The notes: a model not told the origin generated them from the letters alone. A stretch of DNA of 64,000 bases from Actinomycetota bacterium (GCA_035697485.1 DASSCU010000015.1:171391-235390); one strand, 5' to 3'; shown: positions 33,940-43,146, counted from the first letter of the stretch. Made by a program: numbers and translations.

Positions 33940-34662
33940 ATGTCCGGCCTGCGCCTCACGGTGACCGATCGAGGCGCTGATTTCGACGCGGCCGGTGCCG
34001 CGATGATCGCCGACGCGATCGAGGCCGTTCCCGGCGCAGCCCTCGCGGTGGCGACCGGACGCACGCCGATGGGCGCCTACGCGCGTCTGGCCGGAGACCT
34101 GCCCGCTCGTTCGGCGCCGGGCCTCCAGCTGTTCCAGCTCGACGAGTACGTCGGCGTGGCGGCGGACGACCGGCGCTCGCTCGCCGCATGGACCCGACGG
34201 AGCTTCGTGGAGCCGCTCGGCGTCGATCCCGACTCCGTCGTGTGGCTGGACGGGCTCGCGGACGACCTGGTGGCGGCGTGCCGCGACTACGACGACGCCG
34301 TCGCGGCGGCCGGTGGACTCGATCTCGCCGTGCTCGGCCTCGGACCCAACGGTCACCTCGGCTTCAACGAACCACCGTCGGACCCGTCCTCGCGCACGAG
34401 GGAGGTCCGGCTGTCGGAAGCCAGCCTCGCGTCGAACGCGGCCTATCGACCCGGCCTGCCCGTACCCCGCACCGCGCTGACGGCCGGTCTCGACGTGCTG
34501 CTCGCGGCTCGGCGGGTGGTGCTGCTCGTCTCGGGCAGCGACAAGCGTGAGATCGTCCACCGCGCGCTCGAGGGGCCGGTGACGCCCGAGGTCCCCGCTT
34601 CGTTCCTGCAGCGACACCCGGACCTCGTGGTCGTGGTGGATCGAGACGCCTGGGAGGCATGA
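33940..34662 (+). CDS. nagB: Glucosamine-6-phosphate deaminase-like (NagB/SugarP_isomerase fold)
   Basis: A 240-residue cytoplasmic enzyme. NagB features are LFQLDEYVGVAADDRRSL (usual DEYvG motif) and LAVLGLGPNGHLGFNEPPSD (active-site loop with His and Asn-Glu-Pro). The family converts an amino-sugar 6-phosphate to the keto-hexose phosphate and ammonia; galactosamine-6-phosphate deaminases look similar. Leaderless-type promoter: TATGCT is 6 nt before the ATG. Divergent from the GntR-1 regulator. No NagA is nearby. Confidence 0.85.
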   Translation: MSGLRLTVTDRGADFDAAGAAMIADAIEAVPGAALAVATGRTPMGAYARLAGDLPARSAPGLQLFQLDEYVGVAADDRRSLAAWTRRSFVEPLGVDPDSVVWLDGLADDLVAACRDYDDAVAAAGGLDLAVLGLGPNGHLGFNEPPSDPSSRTREVRLSEASLASNAAYRPGLPVPRTALTAGLDVLLAARRVVLLVSGSDKREIVHRALEGPVTPEVPASFLQRHPDLVVVVDRDAWEA

Positions 34663-34691
34663 CCCGACGCCCAGCTGATACAGAGACCCGA

Positions 34692-35519
34692 TCACTGCAG
34701 CGCCGCCAGCAGGGTCGTGGAGCCGATCATCATCGCCACGCCGACCCACTGATGCCGATGGAGTCGTTCGTGCAGCACGACGGCGCCGAGCACCACGGCG
34801 ACGGTGGAGAACTGTGCCGCGATCACCGCGACGACCGCGACCGGTCCGAGGTCGAGCGCCGTCGTGAACGCGGCGAAGCCCACCGTCTCGATCGCAGCCG
34901 CGCGCAGCACAAGCCCCAGATCGGCGCGCGGCGGCCCGAGCGGCGCCCCGGAGAACGGCGCGGCCGCCCACAGCACCAGGAGCCCGGTGAGGCGGTAGGC
35001 GGCCACCGACCACACGGGGCCGATCCGTTCGCTCGAGGCGGCCAACGCGACCGTGTACACGCCCAGGAGCACGGCGCCGAGCACGGCCCATGCGACCCCC
35101 TCGGCTCGTCCACCGTCGCGGACGTACGTCGCGACCACCACCCCGACGACGCCGAGCGCGAGGCCCGCCATGACGAGCGGCGAGAACCGCTCTCCCAGGA
35201 GGACGATCGCGACGAGGGCGGCGAACCCCCCGCTCGTGGCGACGGTCGGCGACACGATCGTGAGCTGACCGGTGCTCAGTGCCCGGAAGTACGCGAGGGT
35301 TCCCCCGAGCGCGAAGAGGGCCGGCGCCACCGCATACGGCAGGTCCCGGCCCGAGGGGATGGGTCCGGTGAAGAGCGCGACCGGCAGGATCATCACGGTG
35401 CCGAAGACCATCAGCCACCTCGCCAACCCGAGCGGCCTCAGCCGTCTCGAACCGCGCAGCATCAGGAGTTCCGCGACGCCCCACGCGAGCGCCGCCACCG
35501 TGGCGAGCGCGACGGACAC
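34692..35519 (-). CDS. EamA/DMT-family transporter, copy 1
   Basis: A 275-residue ten-span protein of two five-helix repeats (for example VALATVAALAWGVAELLMLR, then FGTVMILPVALFTGPIPSG, and in the second half LRAAAIETVGFAAFTTALDL, then VVAVIAAQFSTVAVVLGAVV with HERLHRHQWVGVAMM). DMT transporters move amino acids, nucleosides, sugars or drugs. I chose GTG 35519, 4 bp after the SDR stop, since the longer frame lacks homology. It ends the operon of the polyamine-type ABC transporter. A close paralogue is at 50633-51457. Confidence 0.82.
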   Translation of the reverse strand: MSVALATVAALAWGVAELLMLRGSRRLRPLGLARWLMVFGTVMILPVALFTGPIPSGRDLPYAVAPALFALGGTLAYFRALSTGQLTIVSPTVATSGGFAALVAIVLLGERFSPLVMAGLALGVVGVVVATYVRDGGRAEGVAWAVLGAVLLGVYTVALAASSERIGPVWSVAAYRLTGLLVLWAAAPFSGAPLGPPRADLGLVLRAAAIETVGFAAFTTALDLGPVAVVAVIAAQFSTVAVVLGAVVLHERLHRHQWVGVAMMIGSTTLLAALQ

Positions 35520-35523
35520 CGGG

Positions 35524-36273
35524 TCAGCCCACCGAGGCGTGCTCGCCGCCGTCGACGAGCACGGTCGCGCCGCTGACCCACGACGCGCGGGGAGAGGCGA
35601 GGAAGGTGACCACGGCCGCCACCTCTTCGGGTGTTCCCATACGCCCGCCGGGGATGCGAGCGACGTGCGCACGGAACCCCTCGGGGTCGTCGAGGCGAAC
35701 GCGATCCCACCAGCCGCCCGGGAAGAGGATCGCCCCAGGGCAGACGGCGTTCACGCGGATGCCGAGCGGTCCGTACGAGACGGCCGCGTTCTTCGCCCAA
35801 GCGAGCAACGCCGCCTTCATCACCGAGTACGCGTGGTGCGGCGTGGCGCCGGACATGCCGTCGATCGAGCCGAGGCAGACCATCGAGAACGGCCTCTCAG
35901 GCTGGGCGTCGAGGACCGCCGATGCGAGACGGACCGACTGCATCAGATCCACGTCGAACGAGGCCGCGAACTCGGCCTCGGACGCGCCGGCGGCGTTCGC
36001 GGTGGCGTTGGCCACCACGACGTCGATCCCTCCGGCTCCCTCGACGGTCCCCTCCACCAGCGCGCGCACCGCATCGGGGTCGCCGACGTCGGCCTGGACC
36101 GCTCGGACCCGATCGGATCCCAGCGCTGTGCGCGTCCGCTCCAAGCGATCGAGGGAACGCGCGCAGATGGTGACGGTCGCCCCCTCATCGAGGAACGAGC
36201 GAGCGATCGCCGAGCCGATCCCTCTGCTGCCTCCCGTGACGACGACGCGAGATCCAGCGAGCTCGAGATCCAC
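35524..36273 (-). CDS. SDR-family oxidoreductase (copy near the ABC transporter)
   Basis: A 249-residue classical SDR. The cofactor motif is VVVTGGSRGIGSAIA, with DVGDPDAV and the NAG-like loop VANATANAAG. The catalytic Ser in CLGSIDGMSG and Tyr/Lys in YSVMK are intact. C-terminal VSGATVLVDGGEH is typical. It would oxidise or reduce a hydroxyl or ketone of the pathway's sugar. GTG start, 1 bp after the ABC ATPase stop. Not identical to the SDRs at 44105 and 49859. Confidence 0.86.
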   Translation of the reverse strand: MDLELAGSRVVVTGGSRGIGSAIARSFLDEGATVTICARSLDRLERTRTALGSDRVRAVQADVGDPDAVRALVEGTVEGAGGIDVVVANATANAAGASEAEFAASFDVDLMQSVRLASAVLDAQPERPFSMVCLGSIDGMSGATPHHAYSVMKAALLAWAKNAAVSYGPLGIRVNAVCPGAILFPGGWWDRVRLDDPEGFRAHVARIPGGRMGTPEEVAAVVTFLASPRASWVSGATVLVDGGEHASVG

Positions 36274-36274
36274 G

Positions 36275-37360
36275 TCAGTCGACGCCGGGGTCGCGGGGCA
36301 GCAGCCTGCACGCCTCGGGCTCCCAGGTCAGCTCGACGGTGGCGCCGATATCGAAGGCCTCCCCGCCGGACACCTCGGCCTTCAGCGGCTCGGGCACATC
36401 CTCGACGGCCACGCGGTACGAGTGGCCCGTGCCGCGGAACGAGAGATCCTGCACCACCCCTCGCAGCGAGCCGTCACCGGATGGCGGCCGCACCCGCACC
36501 ACCTCCGGTCGCAGCACGAGCCACGCCGGCCCCGAGACATCGACGCTCGGCGCCGGGAAGCGATGCGCCCCGACCGAGACGTCCGCGGTGTCTGCGCCTG
36601 CATGGGACACCTCGACGGGGATCACGTTCGCATCTCCGACGAACCGGGCCACGAACGGTGACGCCGGTCGGCGGTAGACGTCGTTGGGCGAGCCGATCTG
36701 CTCGATGCGGCCGTGGTTGAAGACCACGATGCGATCGGACAGGGCCAGAGCCTCTCGCTGGTCATGCGTGACGTAGATGAACGTGCCGCCGATCTCGCGG
36801 TGCAGCCGGCGAAGCTCGGACTCCATCTCGAGGCGGATCTTCAGGTCGAGCGCCGACAGCGGTTCGTCCAGCAGCAGTACCTGCGGGCGGTTCACGATCG
36901 CGCGCGCGAGCGCCACGCGTTGCATCTGCCCGCCCGAGAGCTCGTGGCTCCGCCGATGCTGGAACCCGTCCAGCTGCACCAGCGCCAGCGCTTCGCCCAC
37001 CACCCGGTCGATCTCGGCCTTCGACAAACCGTCGATGCGCGGGCCGAACGCCACGTTGGCGGCGACGTCGAGGTGGGGGAACAGCGCGGGCCGCTGGAAG
37101 ACCATGTTGACCGGACGGCGGTGCGGGGGCATCGCCGTGACGTCCTCGCCGCCGAGCAGCACGCGGCCCTCCGAGGGCCGCTCGAAACCGGCCACGATGC
37201 GAAGCAGGGTCGTCTTGCCGCACCCAGACGGCCCGAGCAGGGTCACGAACTCGCCGTCGGCGACATCGAGCGTGACCGCTTCCAGGGCGGTGACGTCGCT
37301 GAACCGCTTGACCACGTCGACCAGCCGAACCCGTGGCACCGGCCCCTGCGATCCGTTCAT
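36275..37360 (-). CDS. ABC transporter ATP-binding protein, PotA-like
   Basis: A 361-residue ATPase of the spermidine/putrescine/iron type. Walker A GPSGCGKTTL lies near residues 43-52, the Q-loop VNMVFQRPALFPHLDV follows, and then the signature LSGGQMQRVALARAIV, Walker B VLLLDEPLSALD and the switch His in YVTHDQ. A C-terminal TOBE-like beta domain (from about 250) is present. Its ATG overlaps the permease stop (ATGA). It energises the importer encoded by the four genes to its right. Confidence 0.9.
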   Translation of the reverse strand: MNGSQGPVPRVRLVDVVKRFSDVTALEAVTLDVADGEFVTLLGPSGCGKTTLLRIVAGFERPSEGRVLLGGEDVTAMPPHRRPVNMVFQRPALFPHLDVAANVAFGPRIDGLSKAEIDRVVGEALALVQLDGFQHRRSHELSGGQMQRVALARAIVNRPQVLLLDEPLSALDLKIRLEMESELRRLHREIGGTFIYVTHDQREALALSDRIVVFNHGRIEQIGSPNDVYRRPASPFVARFVGDANVIPVEVSHAGADTADVSVGAHRFPAPSVDVSGPAWLVLRPEVVRVRPPSGDGSLRGVVQDLSFRGTGHSYRVAVEDVPEPLKAEVSGGEAFDIGATVELTWEPEACRLLPRDPGVD

Positions 37361-38187
37361 CGCGACCCACTCCCGAGCGCCTCGGGTTCGATCGACAGGC
37401 CACGATTCCTCGCGCCGCGCACCGTCAGCAGGAACGCGAACGCGAAGAGGGCGAGCGTGATCACGAGCAGCAGGCTCGAGATCGCGTTCACCGATGGATC
37501 CACCGTGCGCCGCAAGGTGGAGAAGATGAACAGCGGCAGGGTGGAGTCGGGTCCGATCACGAAGAACGTGATGATGAACTCGTCGAAGCTGAGGGCGAAA
37601 GCGAGACACGAGGCTGAGACGAGGACCGGCCAAACCTGTGGCAGGGTGACCCGCCGGAACACCAGCCACGCGTTCCCGCCGAGATCCGCACCCGCCTCCT
37701 CGAGCGCCGGATCCAGCCGTTGCAGCGCCGCCACCGCGATCAGCAGGTAGTAGGGCATCACGTAGACGAGATGGGCGATCGCCACCGTCGCGAGGGAGAG
37801 CGTCACTTCGACCCGCGCGAACAAGACCAGCAAGGAGAGCCCCAAGAACAGCCCCGGCAGGGTCAACGGAAGGAACAGCAACACCGCGATCGGGGTCCTC
37901 CATCTGGTCGAGGCCCTCGTCAGGCCGTACGCCGCGAGGGTACCGAGCACCAAGGTCACGAGGGCCACCACGAGCCCGACGAACGCGCTGTTCGTCACCG
38001 CGCTCCTGAACTCCGGCGACTCCACGATCTGGCGATACCACCGCATCGAGAACCCCGCGAAGGGGAACGTGAGGCTTCCGGTCGAGTTGAACGAGAAGAG
38101 CACGACGAGGCCGAGGGGCACGAACAGGAACAGCAGCGCCGCGACCGTGATCGCGGTGGGGATCGGGGAGCGCTGGCGATGTTCCAT
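37357..38187 (-). CDS. ABC transporter permease, PotC-like
   Basis: A 276-residue permease with six spans (for example TAITVAALLFLFVPLGLVVL and TPIAVLLFLPLTLPGLFLG). The cytoplasmic EAA loop AALQRLDPALEEAGADLGGN contacts PotA. The FNSTG segment after the first span is typical of PotC. Its ATG overlaps the last base of the upstream permease stop (TGATG), so the two are coupled. Together with the 38187-39095 product it forms the channel. Confidence 0.9.
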   Translation of the reverse strand: MEHRQRSPIPTAITVAALLFLFVPLGLVVLFSFNSTGSLTFPFAGFSMRWYRQIVESPEFRSAVTNSAFVGLVVALVTLVLGTLAAYGLTRASTRWRTPIAVLLFLPLTLPGLFLGLSLLVLFARVEVTLSLATVAIAHLVYVMPYYLLIAVAALQRLDPALEEAGADLGGNAWLVFRRVTLPQVWPVLVSASCLAFALSFDEFIITFFVIGPDSTLPLFIFSTLRRTVDPSVNAISSLLLVITLALFAFAFLLTVRGARNRGLSIEPEALGSGSR

Positions 38188-39095
38188 CAGCTCTCCAGCC
38201 TGATGTCGTGCAGCCGCAGCCGGCGCAGAGCGAACGATCCGATGGCGTAGACCGCGACGAAGGCGAGCAGCATGAGGAACGACGTCGCCGCGGCCAGCGG
38301 CCAATTGCCCACGGCGATGAAGTTCTGCTGGATCTGGACCCCGAGCGTGACGCCGTCCTTCCCGCCGAGGAACTGCGGCGTCACGTAGTCGGCGGACGAC
38401 AGGATGAACACGAACACGAAGGCGCTGAACGCAGGCGCTGCCATGATCGGCAGGAGCACGCGTCGCCACAGCAGCGAGGCGTTGGCTCCGAGATCGCGCG
38501 CCGACTCGAGCAGGCCCTCGCTGACCGGACCCATGCCCGCGAAGAGCACCAGCACCACGTAGGGCAAGAAGATGTGCACCAGCGCCACGACGACGGCGAA
38601 GCGACTGTAGAGCAGGAACCCGAGCGGCTCGTCGATCAGCCCGGCTCGCTCCAGGGCGGAGTTGATCAGCCCGCGGCTGCCCAACACGGTGCGCCACGCG
38701 TAGATGCGCACGAGGTAGCTCGCGAACATCGAGGCGGTGATCAGGAACAGCACCGCGAGCCGGGACCGACGGGCGACGAAGCGAAGCCAGTAGGCGATCG
38801 GCAGCCCCACGGACACGGTGATGACCGCCGTGAGGATCCCCACGACGAGCGAGTTCCGCGCGAGCGTGCGGTTGAGGCTCGAGGTCAGCGCGTCGGCGTA
38901 GGCCTCGAGCGTGAACGGCAGTCCGACGGCGTACAGCTCGTTCGTGAGGAAGCTGTACACCAAGAAGACGAGCAACGGGGCGGCGAAGAACGCGAGGAGC
39001 CACGCCACCGCGGGCAGGGTGGCGATGAGGGGCTTGGCGCGCCGACGTTCCGCCCTCTCCGTCGTCCGAGCGGGTGCCTCCGCCAGGCTCGCCAT
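38187..39095 (-). CDS. ABC transporter permease, PotB-like
   Basis: A 302-residue permease with an N-terminal cytoplasmic region (ARTTERAERRRAK) and six spans. The coupling loop reads GMGPVSEGLLESARDLGANA. The sequence YVTPQFLGGKDGVTLGVQI matches PotB/PotH-type channels. Start ATG 39095, 23 bp after the binding-protein stop. It pairs with the PotC-like permease. Confidence 0.9.
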   Translation of the reverse strand: MASLAEAPARTTERAERRRAKPLIATLPAVAWLLAFFAAPLLVFLVYSFLTNELYAVGLPFTLEAYADALTSSLNRTLARNSLVVGILTAVITVSVGLPIAYWLRFVARRSRLAVLFLITASMFASYLVRIYAWRTVLGSRGLINSALERAGLIDEPLGFLLYSRFAVVVALVHIFLPYVVLVLFAGMGPVSEGLLESARDLGANASLLWRRVLLPIMAAPAFSAFVFVFILSSADYVTPQFLGGKDGVTLGVQIQQNFIAVGNWPLAAATSFLMLLAFVAVYAIGSFALRRLRLHDIRLES

Positions 39096-39118
39096 CGAGG
39101 GGTGCCCGCGGCCGTCCG

Positions 39119-40312
39119 CTAGGCCCCGGCCTTGATCCCCTGGAAGGCCTCGTTCCACTCGGGGAACGTGACGTACTCGTCGGACTCGGTCGGCGCGTTG
39201 ATCGCGAGGGGCGCCAGTTCGAGCAGTCCGTCGAGGTCCTCGTACGGATACAGGTCCGCCGTGGCCTTGTTGAGCATCGCCACCGAGGCCTCGACCGTGA
39301 CGCCCCCCACCAGGTACTCGGCGGCCTCCGCGTTGACGGTCGGGTCGAGCGCCTGGTTGATCCATGCCAGCGCAGCGTCGGGGTTCAGCGCCGTCGGCGG
39401 GATCGCGTACGAGTCGCAGAAGCTGTGGCTCCCCTCGTCCGGGATGTTCGTCTCGATCGTGTCGACGCCCTGATCGGCAGCGAACGTGTTCATGGCCGCC
39501 CATCCGTGGAAGCACGCGATCGCGTCACCCGACACCAACTTCGACGTCATGTCGCCGAATGACGGTGAGACGCCTCGACCCTGCGCCACGAACTGCGACA
39601 TCAGGTCCACGATGTCGCCGAGCTGATCCTTCGGCACCTCGTTGGACTTCAGGTCGAGGATCTTGCAGCACAGGTTGAAATTGCCCGCCGGGTCGTCGAC
39701 GGTCGCCACCTTGCCGGTGAGGCTGGGGTCGAGCAGGTCGTACCAGGAGCTCATCTCGTCGACCTCGGCCGAGTTGTAGGTGAGCCCGATCGATCCCCAC
39801 GTCCACGGCACGCCGATGCGCTCGCCCTCCGGATTGATCCAGAAGTTCTCGACGTCCGATGCCCAGAACGGGAAGAGCCCGGAGAGGTTGGGGAGCTTGC
39901 TCTCGTCGAGCGGGGTGAGGATGCCGAGCTCGGTGTAGAGGGGCATGTAGCCCTGGTAGTAGGTGATCAGGTCGTATCCGGCGGCGGCGCCGCCACCCTT
40001 GATCTTGGCCTGGATCTCGTCGTGGTTCGCGATGTACGTCGGATTGACCTTGATGCCCTGGTCCTTGCGCCAGGCTTCCATCGAGTCCACCGGGATGTCG
40101 TAGCCCTCCCAGGAGAGGAAGTTGAGATCACCCGTCGCATCGGGCGCCTCGGGCGATGCGCCACCCGTCGCCGACGGCGAGGCGGCGGTGTCGTCGTCGC
40201 CTCCGCACGCGGCCAAGATGGAGGGCGTGGCCCCGATCGTGATCACCGCGACTCCCGTCCTCCGTAAGAAGTCCCGCCGTGCGACGCCGAGGCGCCCAGC
40301 GCTCCGAGCCAT
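39119..40312 (-). CDS. ABC transporter substrate-binding lipoprotein, PotD-like (Tat signal)
   Basis: A 397-residue protein. The N-terminus has a twin-arginine signal (RRDFLRRTG) followed by a hydrophobic stretch and the lipobox LAAC, so it should be a Tat-exported lipoprotein. The mature part (LNFLSWEGYDIPVDSMEAWR) is a polyamine-type SBP. GVPWTWGSIGLTYNSAEVDE and GKVATVDDPAGNFNL are family-like. I chose ATG 40312, with AAGGGGG upstream. Ligand families include spermidine, putrescine and related cations. Site C operator boxes lie about 70-88 bp upstream. Confidence 0.88.
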   Translation of the reverse strand: MARSAGRLGVARRDFLRRTGVAVITIGATPSILAACGGDDDTAASPSATGGASPEAPDATGDLNFLSWEGYDIPVDSMEAWRKDQGIKVNPTYIANHDEIQAKIKGGGAAAGYDLITYYQGYMPLYTELGILTPLDESKLPNLSGLFPFWASDVENFWINPEGERIGVPWTWGSIGLTYNSAEVDEMSSWYDLLDPSLTGKVATVDDPAGNFNLCCKILDLKSNEVPKDQLGDIVDLMSQFVAQGRGVSPSFGDMTSKLVSGDAIACFHGWAAMNTFAADQGVDTIETNIPDEGSHSFCDSYAIPPTALNPDAALAWINQALDPTVNAEAAEYLVGGVTVEASVAMLNKATADLYPYEDLDGLLELAPLAINAPTESDEYVTFPEWNEAFQGIKAGA

Positions 40313-40380
40313 GCCGTCCCCCTTCTGCCCCAACCGATCGGCGCCCTCGATGGGGCCGCCGACCGGGTCCTCACCGGGTT

Positions 40381-40400
40381 GATACCGGTATCGATACCGC
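40381..40400. promoter_or_regulatory. Tandem operator boxes (site C) between the PotD-like and Gfo/Idh genes
   Basis: GATACCG occurs at 40381-40387 and 40393-40399, 12 bp apart; the first also forms the palindrome ATACCGGTAT (40382-40391). It lies in the divergent promoter region: 13 nt left of the TAAGCT -10 (40414-40419) of the Gfo/Idh gene. Same box family as site E. Confidence 0.6.
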
Positions 40401-40428
40401 TGGGGCGTGATGCTAAGCTGCCGCCCCC

Positions 40429-41589
40429 ATGGATGCAAGGGAGGCCGCGCGAGGGTCGACCCCCGAGCGAGACGACGCGCGGCGAGCGGGCGTCGGGGTC
40501 GGATTCATCGGAGCGGGCAACGTGCTCCCGGCCTACCTGCAGGTCCTCGATCGGCTCGTGCCACGCGGTCTCGCATGGGAGGGCCCGATCTACGGCCGCG
40601 ACGTCGACGGCTGGGAGGCGATCCGACGGCGGCGTCCCGAAGCACACCTCGTCGCAACCGCCGACGAGGTGTGGGCGTCCGACGTCGACGTCGTGGTCGT
40701 GATCACACCTGCCCCCACCCACGCCGAGTACGCGCTCGAGGCGCTGCGTCACGGCAAGCATGTCGTCTGCGAGAAGCCGGTGGGGATGCATCGCGAGGAA
40801 GCGGAGTCGGTGTTCGATCTCGCCGCCCGATCCGGATTGCACGTGCTCGCGGCCCCGTTCGTGCACCTGTCCCCGACCTTCCGCGAACTCTGGACGAGGG
40901 TGCGCGGCGGCGAGATCGGCTCGGTGCACAGCGCACGGGCCATGTACGGCAACATGGGCGTGTCGTGGGCGGCATGGTTCCACGACGCCGGCGTCGGCCC
41001 GATCGCCGAGCTCGGCGTCTACAACCTGAAGAGCCTGGCGACGTTGCTCGGGCCGGTTCGCCAGGTGTTCGCCGCGGACGCGCTCGCGATCCCGATGCGG
41101 GAGGCGGGCGGACAGCGTATCGACCGTCCCGACGCCGACGTGGTGCACGCCGTGCTGCGCCACGAACGAGGGGCGTTGTCCTCGGTGATGGCGAGCCAGG
41201 CCGTGCAGCGCTACCGCAGGCCGGGGCTCGAGCTCTACGGCACCGAGGGAACGGCGAACCTGCTGGGCGACGACTGGGATCCGCGCGGTCTGGAGTTCTG
41301 GAGTCCGGCCGAGGGCGCGTGGCGGTGCTTCGACGCGATCGACCAGACATGGCTCTGGGCCGACGGGCTGCGGGAGATGGTCGAGGCGATCGCGACCGAC
41401 CGCCTTCCCCTCGCCGAACCGCAGCTCGACCTGCATCTGGTCGATGTGATCGACGCCGCCCGCGAGTCGGCCCGAACCGGTGCGCCGGTCGCGGTCGCAT
41501 CGACGTTCCCCGAGATCGACCTCACCGTCGACCTCGACCGAGCGCGTGCCACCGTGCACGACCACACCCGCCCGCCGGAGGACCAGTGA
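40429..41589 (+). CDS. Gfo/Idh/MocA-family oxidoreductase (copy 1)
   Basis: A 386-residue protein. The Rossmann part has VGVGFIGAGNVLPAYLQVL; VVVVITPAPTHAEYALEALR leads to the signature GKHVVCEKPVG with its Lys/Pro. The later C-terminal domain includes AELGVYNLKSLATLLGPV. The family oxidises or reduces sugar hydroxyls with NAD(P). The ATG is 9 nt after the TAAGCT box. It heads the operon 40429-44872, adjacent to an isomerase and a quinone-oxidoreductase-like gene. Confidence 0.86.
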   Translation: MDAREAARGSTPERDDARRAGVGVGFIGAGNVLPAYLQVLDRLVPRGLAWEGPIYGRDVDGWEAIRRRRPEAHLVATADEVWASDVDVVVVITPAPTHAEYALEALRHGKHVVCEKPVGMHREEAESVFDLAARSGLHVLAAPFVHLSPTFRELWTRVRGGEIGSVHSARAMYGNMGVSWAAWFHDAGVGPIAELGVYNLKSLATLLGPVRQVFAADALAIPMREAGGQRIDRPDADVVHAVLRHERGALSSVMASQAVQRYRRPGLELYGTEGTANLLGDDWDPRGLEFWSPAEGAWRCFDAIDQTWLWADGLREMVEAIATDRLPLAEPQLDLHLVDVIDAARESARTGAPVAVASTFPEIDLTVDLDRARATVHDHTRPPEDQ

Positions 41590-41645
41590 CGGATACCTTC
41601 CGCGCGATCCGCGGCCTGAGACGACACTGACCGAAAGGAACGGAG

Positions 41646-42260
41646 TTGCTGGTCTATCTCGAGTTCATCAGTCGACGCCCGGGCGTCGGCCTGCACGAGT
41701 TCCATGCCGTGGTCGGCGGCGGCCAGAGCGGCTGGGCGGGCGACTACGGCGACGACGTCACCGTGCTCAACGTCGGTCGGTCCTGGCGCATCGGCCCCGA
41801 GCCCGAGTATCTCTGCGCGTGGTACACGCCGACCGCGAGCGTGGATCGCCTCGACGAATGGGAGCGGGTCTTCCGATCCGGCGATGCCGACGCCTACGAG
41901 GAACCGTTCCGACTCGCGGCGCGGATCGATGCGGCGGGCTGCTACGAGCCGCTGCTCGAGCCGGTCGTCGGCAGCAAGGGCAAGTACTACGCGGAGTGGT
42001 TCGATCTCGCCGACGGCGCCGGGCACGACGAGGTTCGCGGGTGGTACGAGGAACGACGTGCGGCGCACGCCGACCTCGACCTCAACCTGCTGATCGACCG
42101 CATCGGGCTGCTGGGCCCGGACCCGCGTGGGTTGGCGGTGTGGGGCATCGGGTCGTGGGGCGCGGCAGAGGCCGTCGCCCGTGAGACCGTCGTGTCGGAA
42201 TCACCGATCAGACCGGTGACCGCCTCCTTCTATGCGGACTTCGGCGAGGAGCAGCTCTAG
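41646..42260 (+). CDS. Uncharacterised protein in the sugar operon
   Basis: A 204-residue protein with a TTG start at 41646, just after AAAGGAACGGAG. Visible features are LVYLEFISRRPGVGLHEFHA, repeated YLCAWYTPTA-like and KYYAEWFDLADGAG strands, and a C-terminal NLLIDRIGLLGPDPRGLAVW. The layout of paired beta-alpha-beta-like units with Trp and Tyr suggests a ferredoxin-like or dimeric alpha/beta barrel fold. I do not recognise a family. Because it is between the Gfo/Idh and isomerase genes it is probably part of the pathway. Confidence 0.65.
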   Translation: MLVYLEFISRRPGVGLHEFHAVVGGGQSGWAGDYGDDVTVLNVGRSWRIGPEPEYLCAWYTPTASVDRLDEWERVFRSGDADAYEEPFRLAARIDAAGCYEPLLEPVVGSKGKYYAEWFDLADGAGHDEVRGWYEERRAAHADLDLNLLIDRIGLLGPDPRGLAVWGIGSWGAAEAVARETVVSESPIRPVTASFYADFGEEQL

Positions 42261-42270
42261 TGGAGCGGCC

Positions 42271-43146
42271 GTGACGATCTCGCTCGGGGTCGACACGCTC
42301 TGCTGGCACATGCCGCTGGAGGCCGGCCTGATCTCGGTCGAGGACGTGTTGCGCGACGCCGCCTCGCTCGGAGCGGCGGCCGTCGCCCTCAACCTGCATC
42401 ACACGCGGGAGCGATCGGTGGATGCACACGCGGCCTTGTCGGCCAGGGCCGGCGACCTCGGGTTGCGGGTGCTGGCCCAAGGCGACTTCCTCGGGTCGCC
42501 CCGGCTCGGAGACGAACCGTCCGTCGGCGTCGACCGCATCCGGGGGTGGCTCGAGCGCGCGACCGCCCTCGGGAGCCCCACGCTGCGACTGGCCTCGGGC
42601 TTCTATCGAGCGGAGCTCGCCGCACGACCGGACCTGATCGAGGCGGAGCGGCGCTACGTGACCGGGGTGTTGCTCGGGGCGCGCGACGACGCCGAGGCGG
42701 CGGGCATCCGGCTCGTCGTGGAGAATCACTCCGACTTCCTCGTCTCCGAGTACGAGGAGATCGTGCACGAGGTGGGGACGGATCACGTCGGGGTCTTCCT
42801 CGACCTGATCAACCCGATCATGACGTTCGACGATCCCTTCCGGGCGATCGAGGTGTTGGCGCCGCTCGCGCGCAACGGTCACGTGCGGGACTTCGAGCTC
42901 ATCTCCGCGCACCAGCCCGACCGCTATCACCGGCGCGGCTTCGACGTGCGCTACCGGTACCCGGGCGAGGGGGTAGCCCCCCTGGCGGCGCTCGTCGAGG
43001 CGTTGTCCGTGGCGGTGGGTGATCGTCCGTACGATCTGTTGATCGAGGGCCTCGACAGCACCGCCGACACGCTGGACCAGCACGATCGGCTCGCGAGGTG
43101 CATGCCGCTCGTGCGCGACCTGCTGGACCGGGCGGCCGTCGCATGA
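42271..43146 (+). CDS. Sugar phosphate isomerase/epimerase-like (AP endonuclease 2 TIM barrel)
   Basis: A 291-residue TIM barrel of the xylose-isomerase-like superfamily. VTISLGVDTLCWHMPLEAG opens the barrel; LVVENHSDF and GVFLDLINPI carry putative metal-binding Glu and Asp residues, and LIEGLDS the last acid. GTG 42271 has GGAG before it. Such enzymes isomerise or epimerise hexoses and inositols, or cleave C-glycosidic or keto intermediates. Its stop overlaps the next ATG (ATGA). Confidence 0.8.
   Translation: MTISLGVDTLCWHMPLEAGLISVEDVLRDAASLGAAAVALNLHHTRERSVDAHAALSARAGDLGLRVLAQGDFLGSPRLGDEPSVGVDRIRGWLERATALGSPTLRLASGFYRAELAARPDLIEAERRYVTGVLLGARDDAEAAGIRLVVENHSDFLVSEYEEIVHEVGTDHVGVFLDLINPIMTFDDPFRAIEVLAPLARNGHVRDFELISAHQPDRYHRRGFDVRYRYPGEGVAPLAALVEALSVAVGDRPYDLLIEGLDSTADTLDQHDRLARCMPLVRDLLDRAAVA

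Noticed and set aside
42203..42220. An AGACCGGT box before the isomerase gene.
   Set aside because: A single box inside a coding region; the second box is not at the 11-12 bp spacing.
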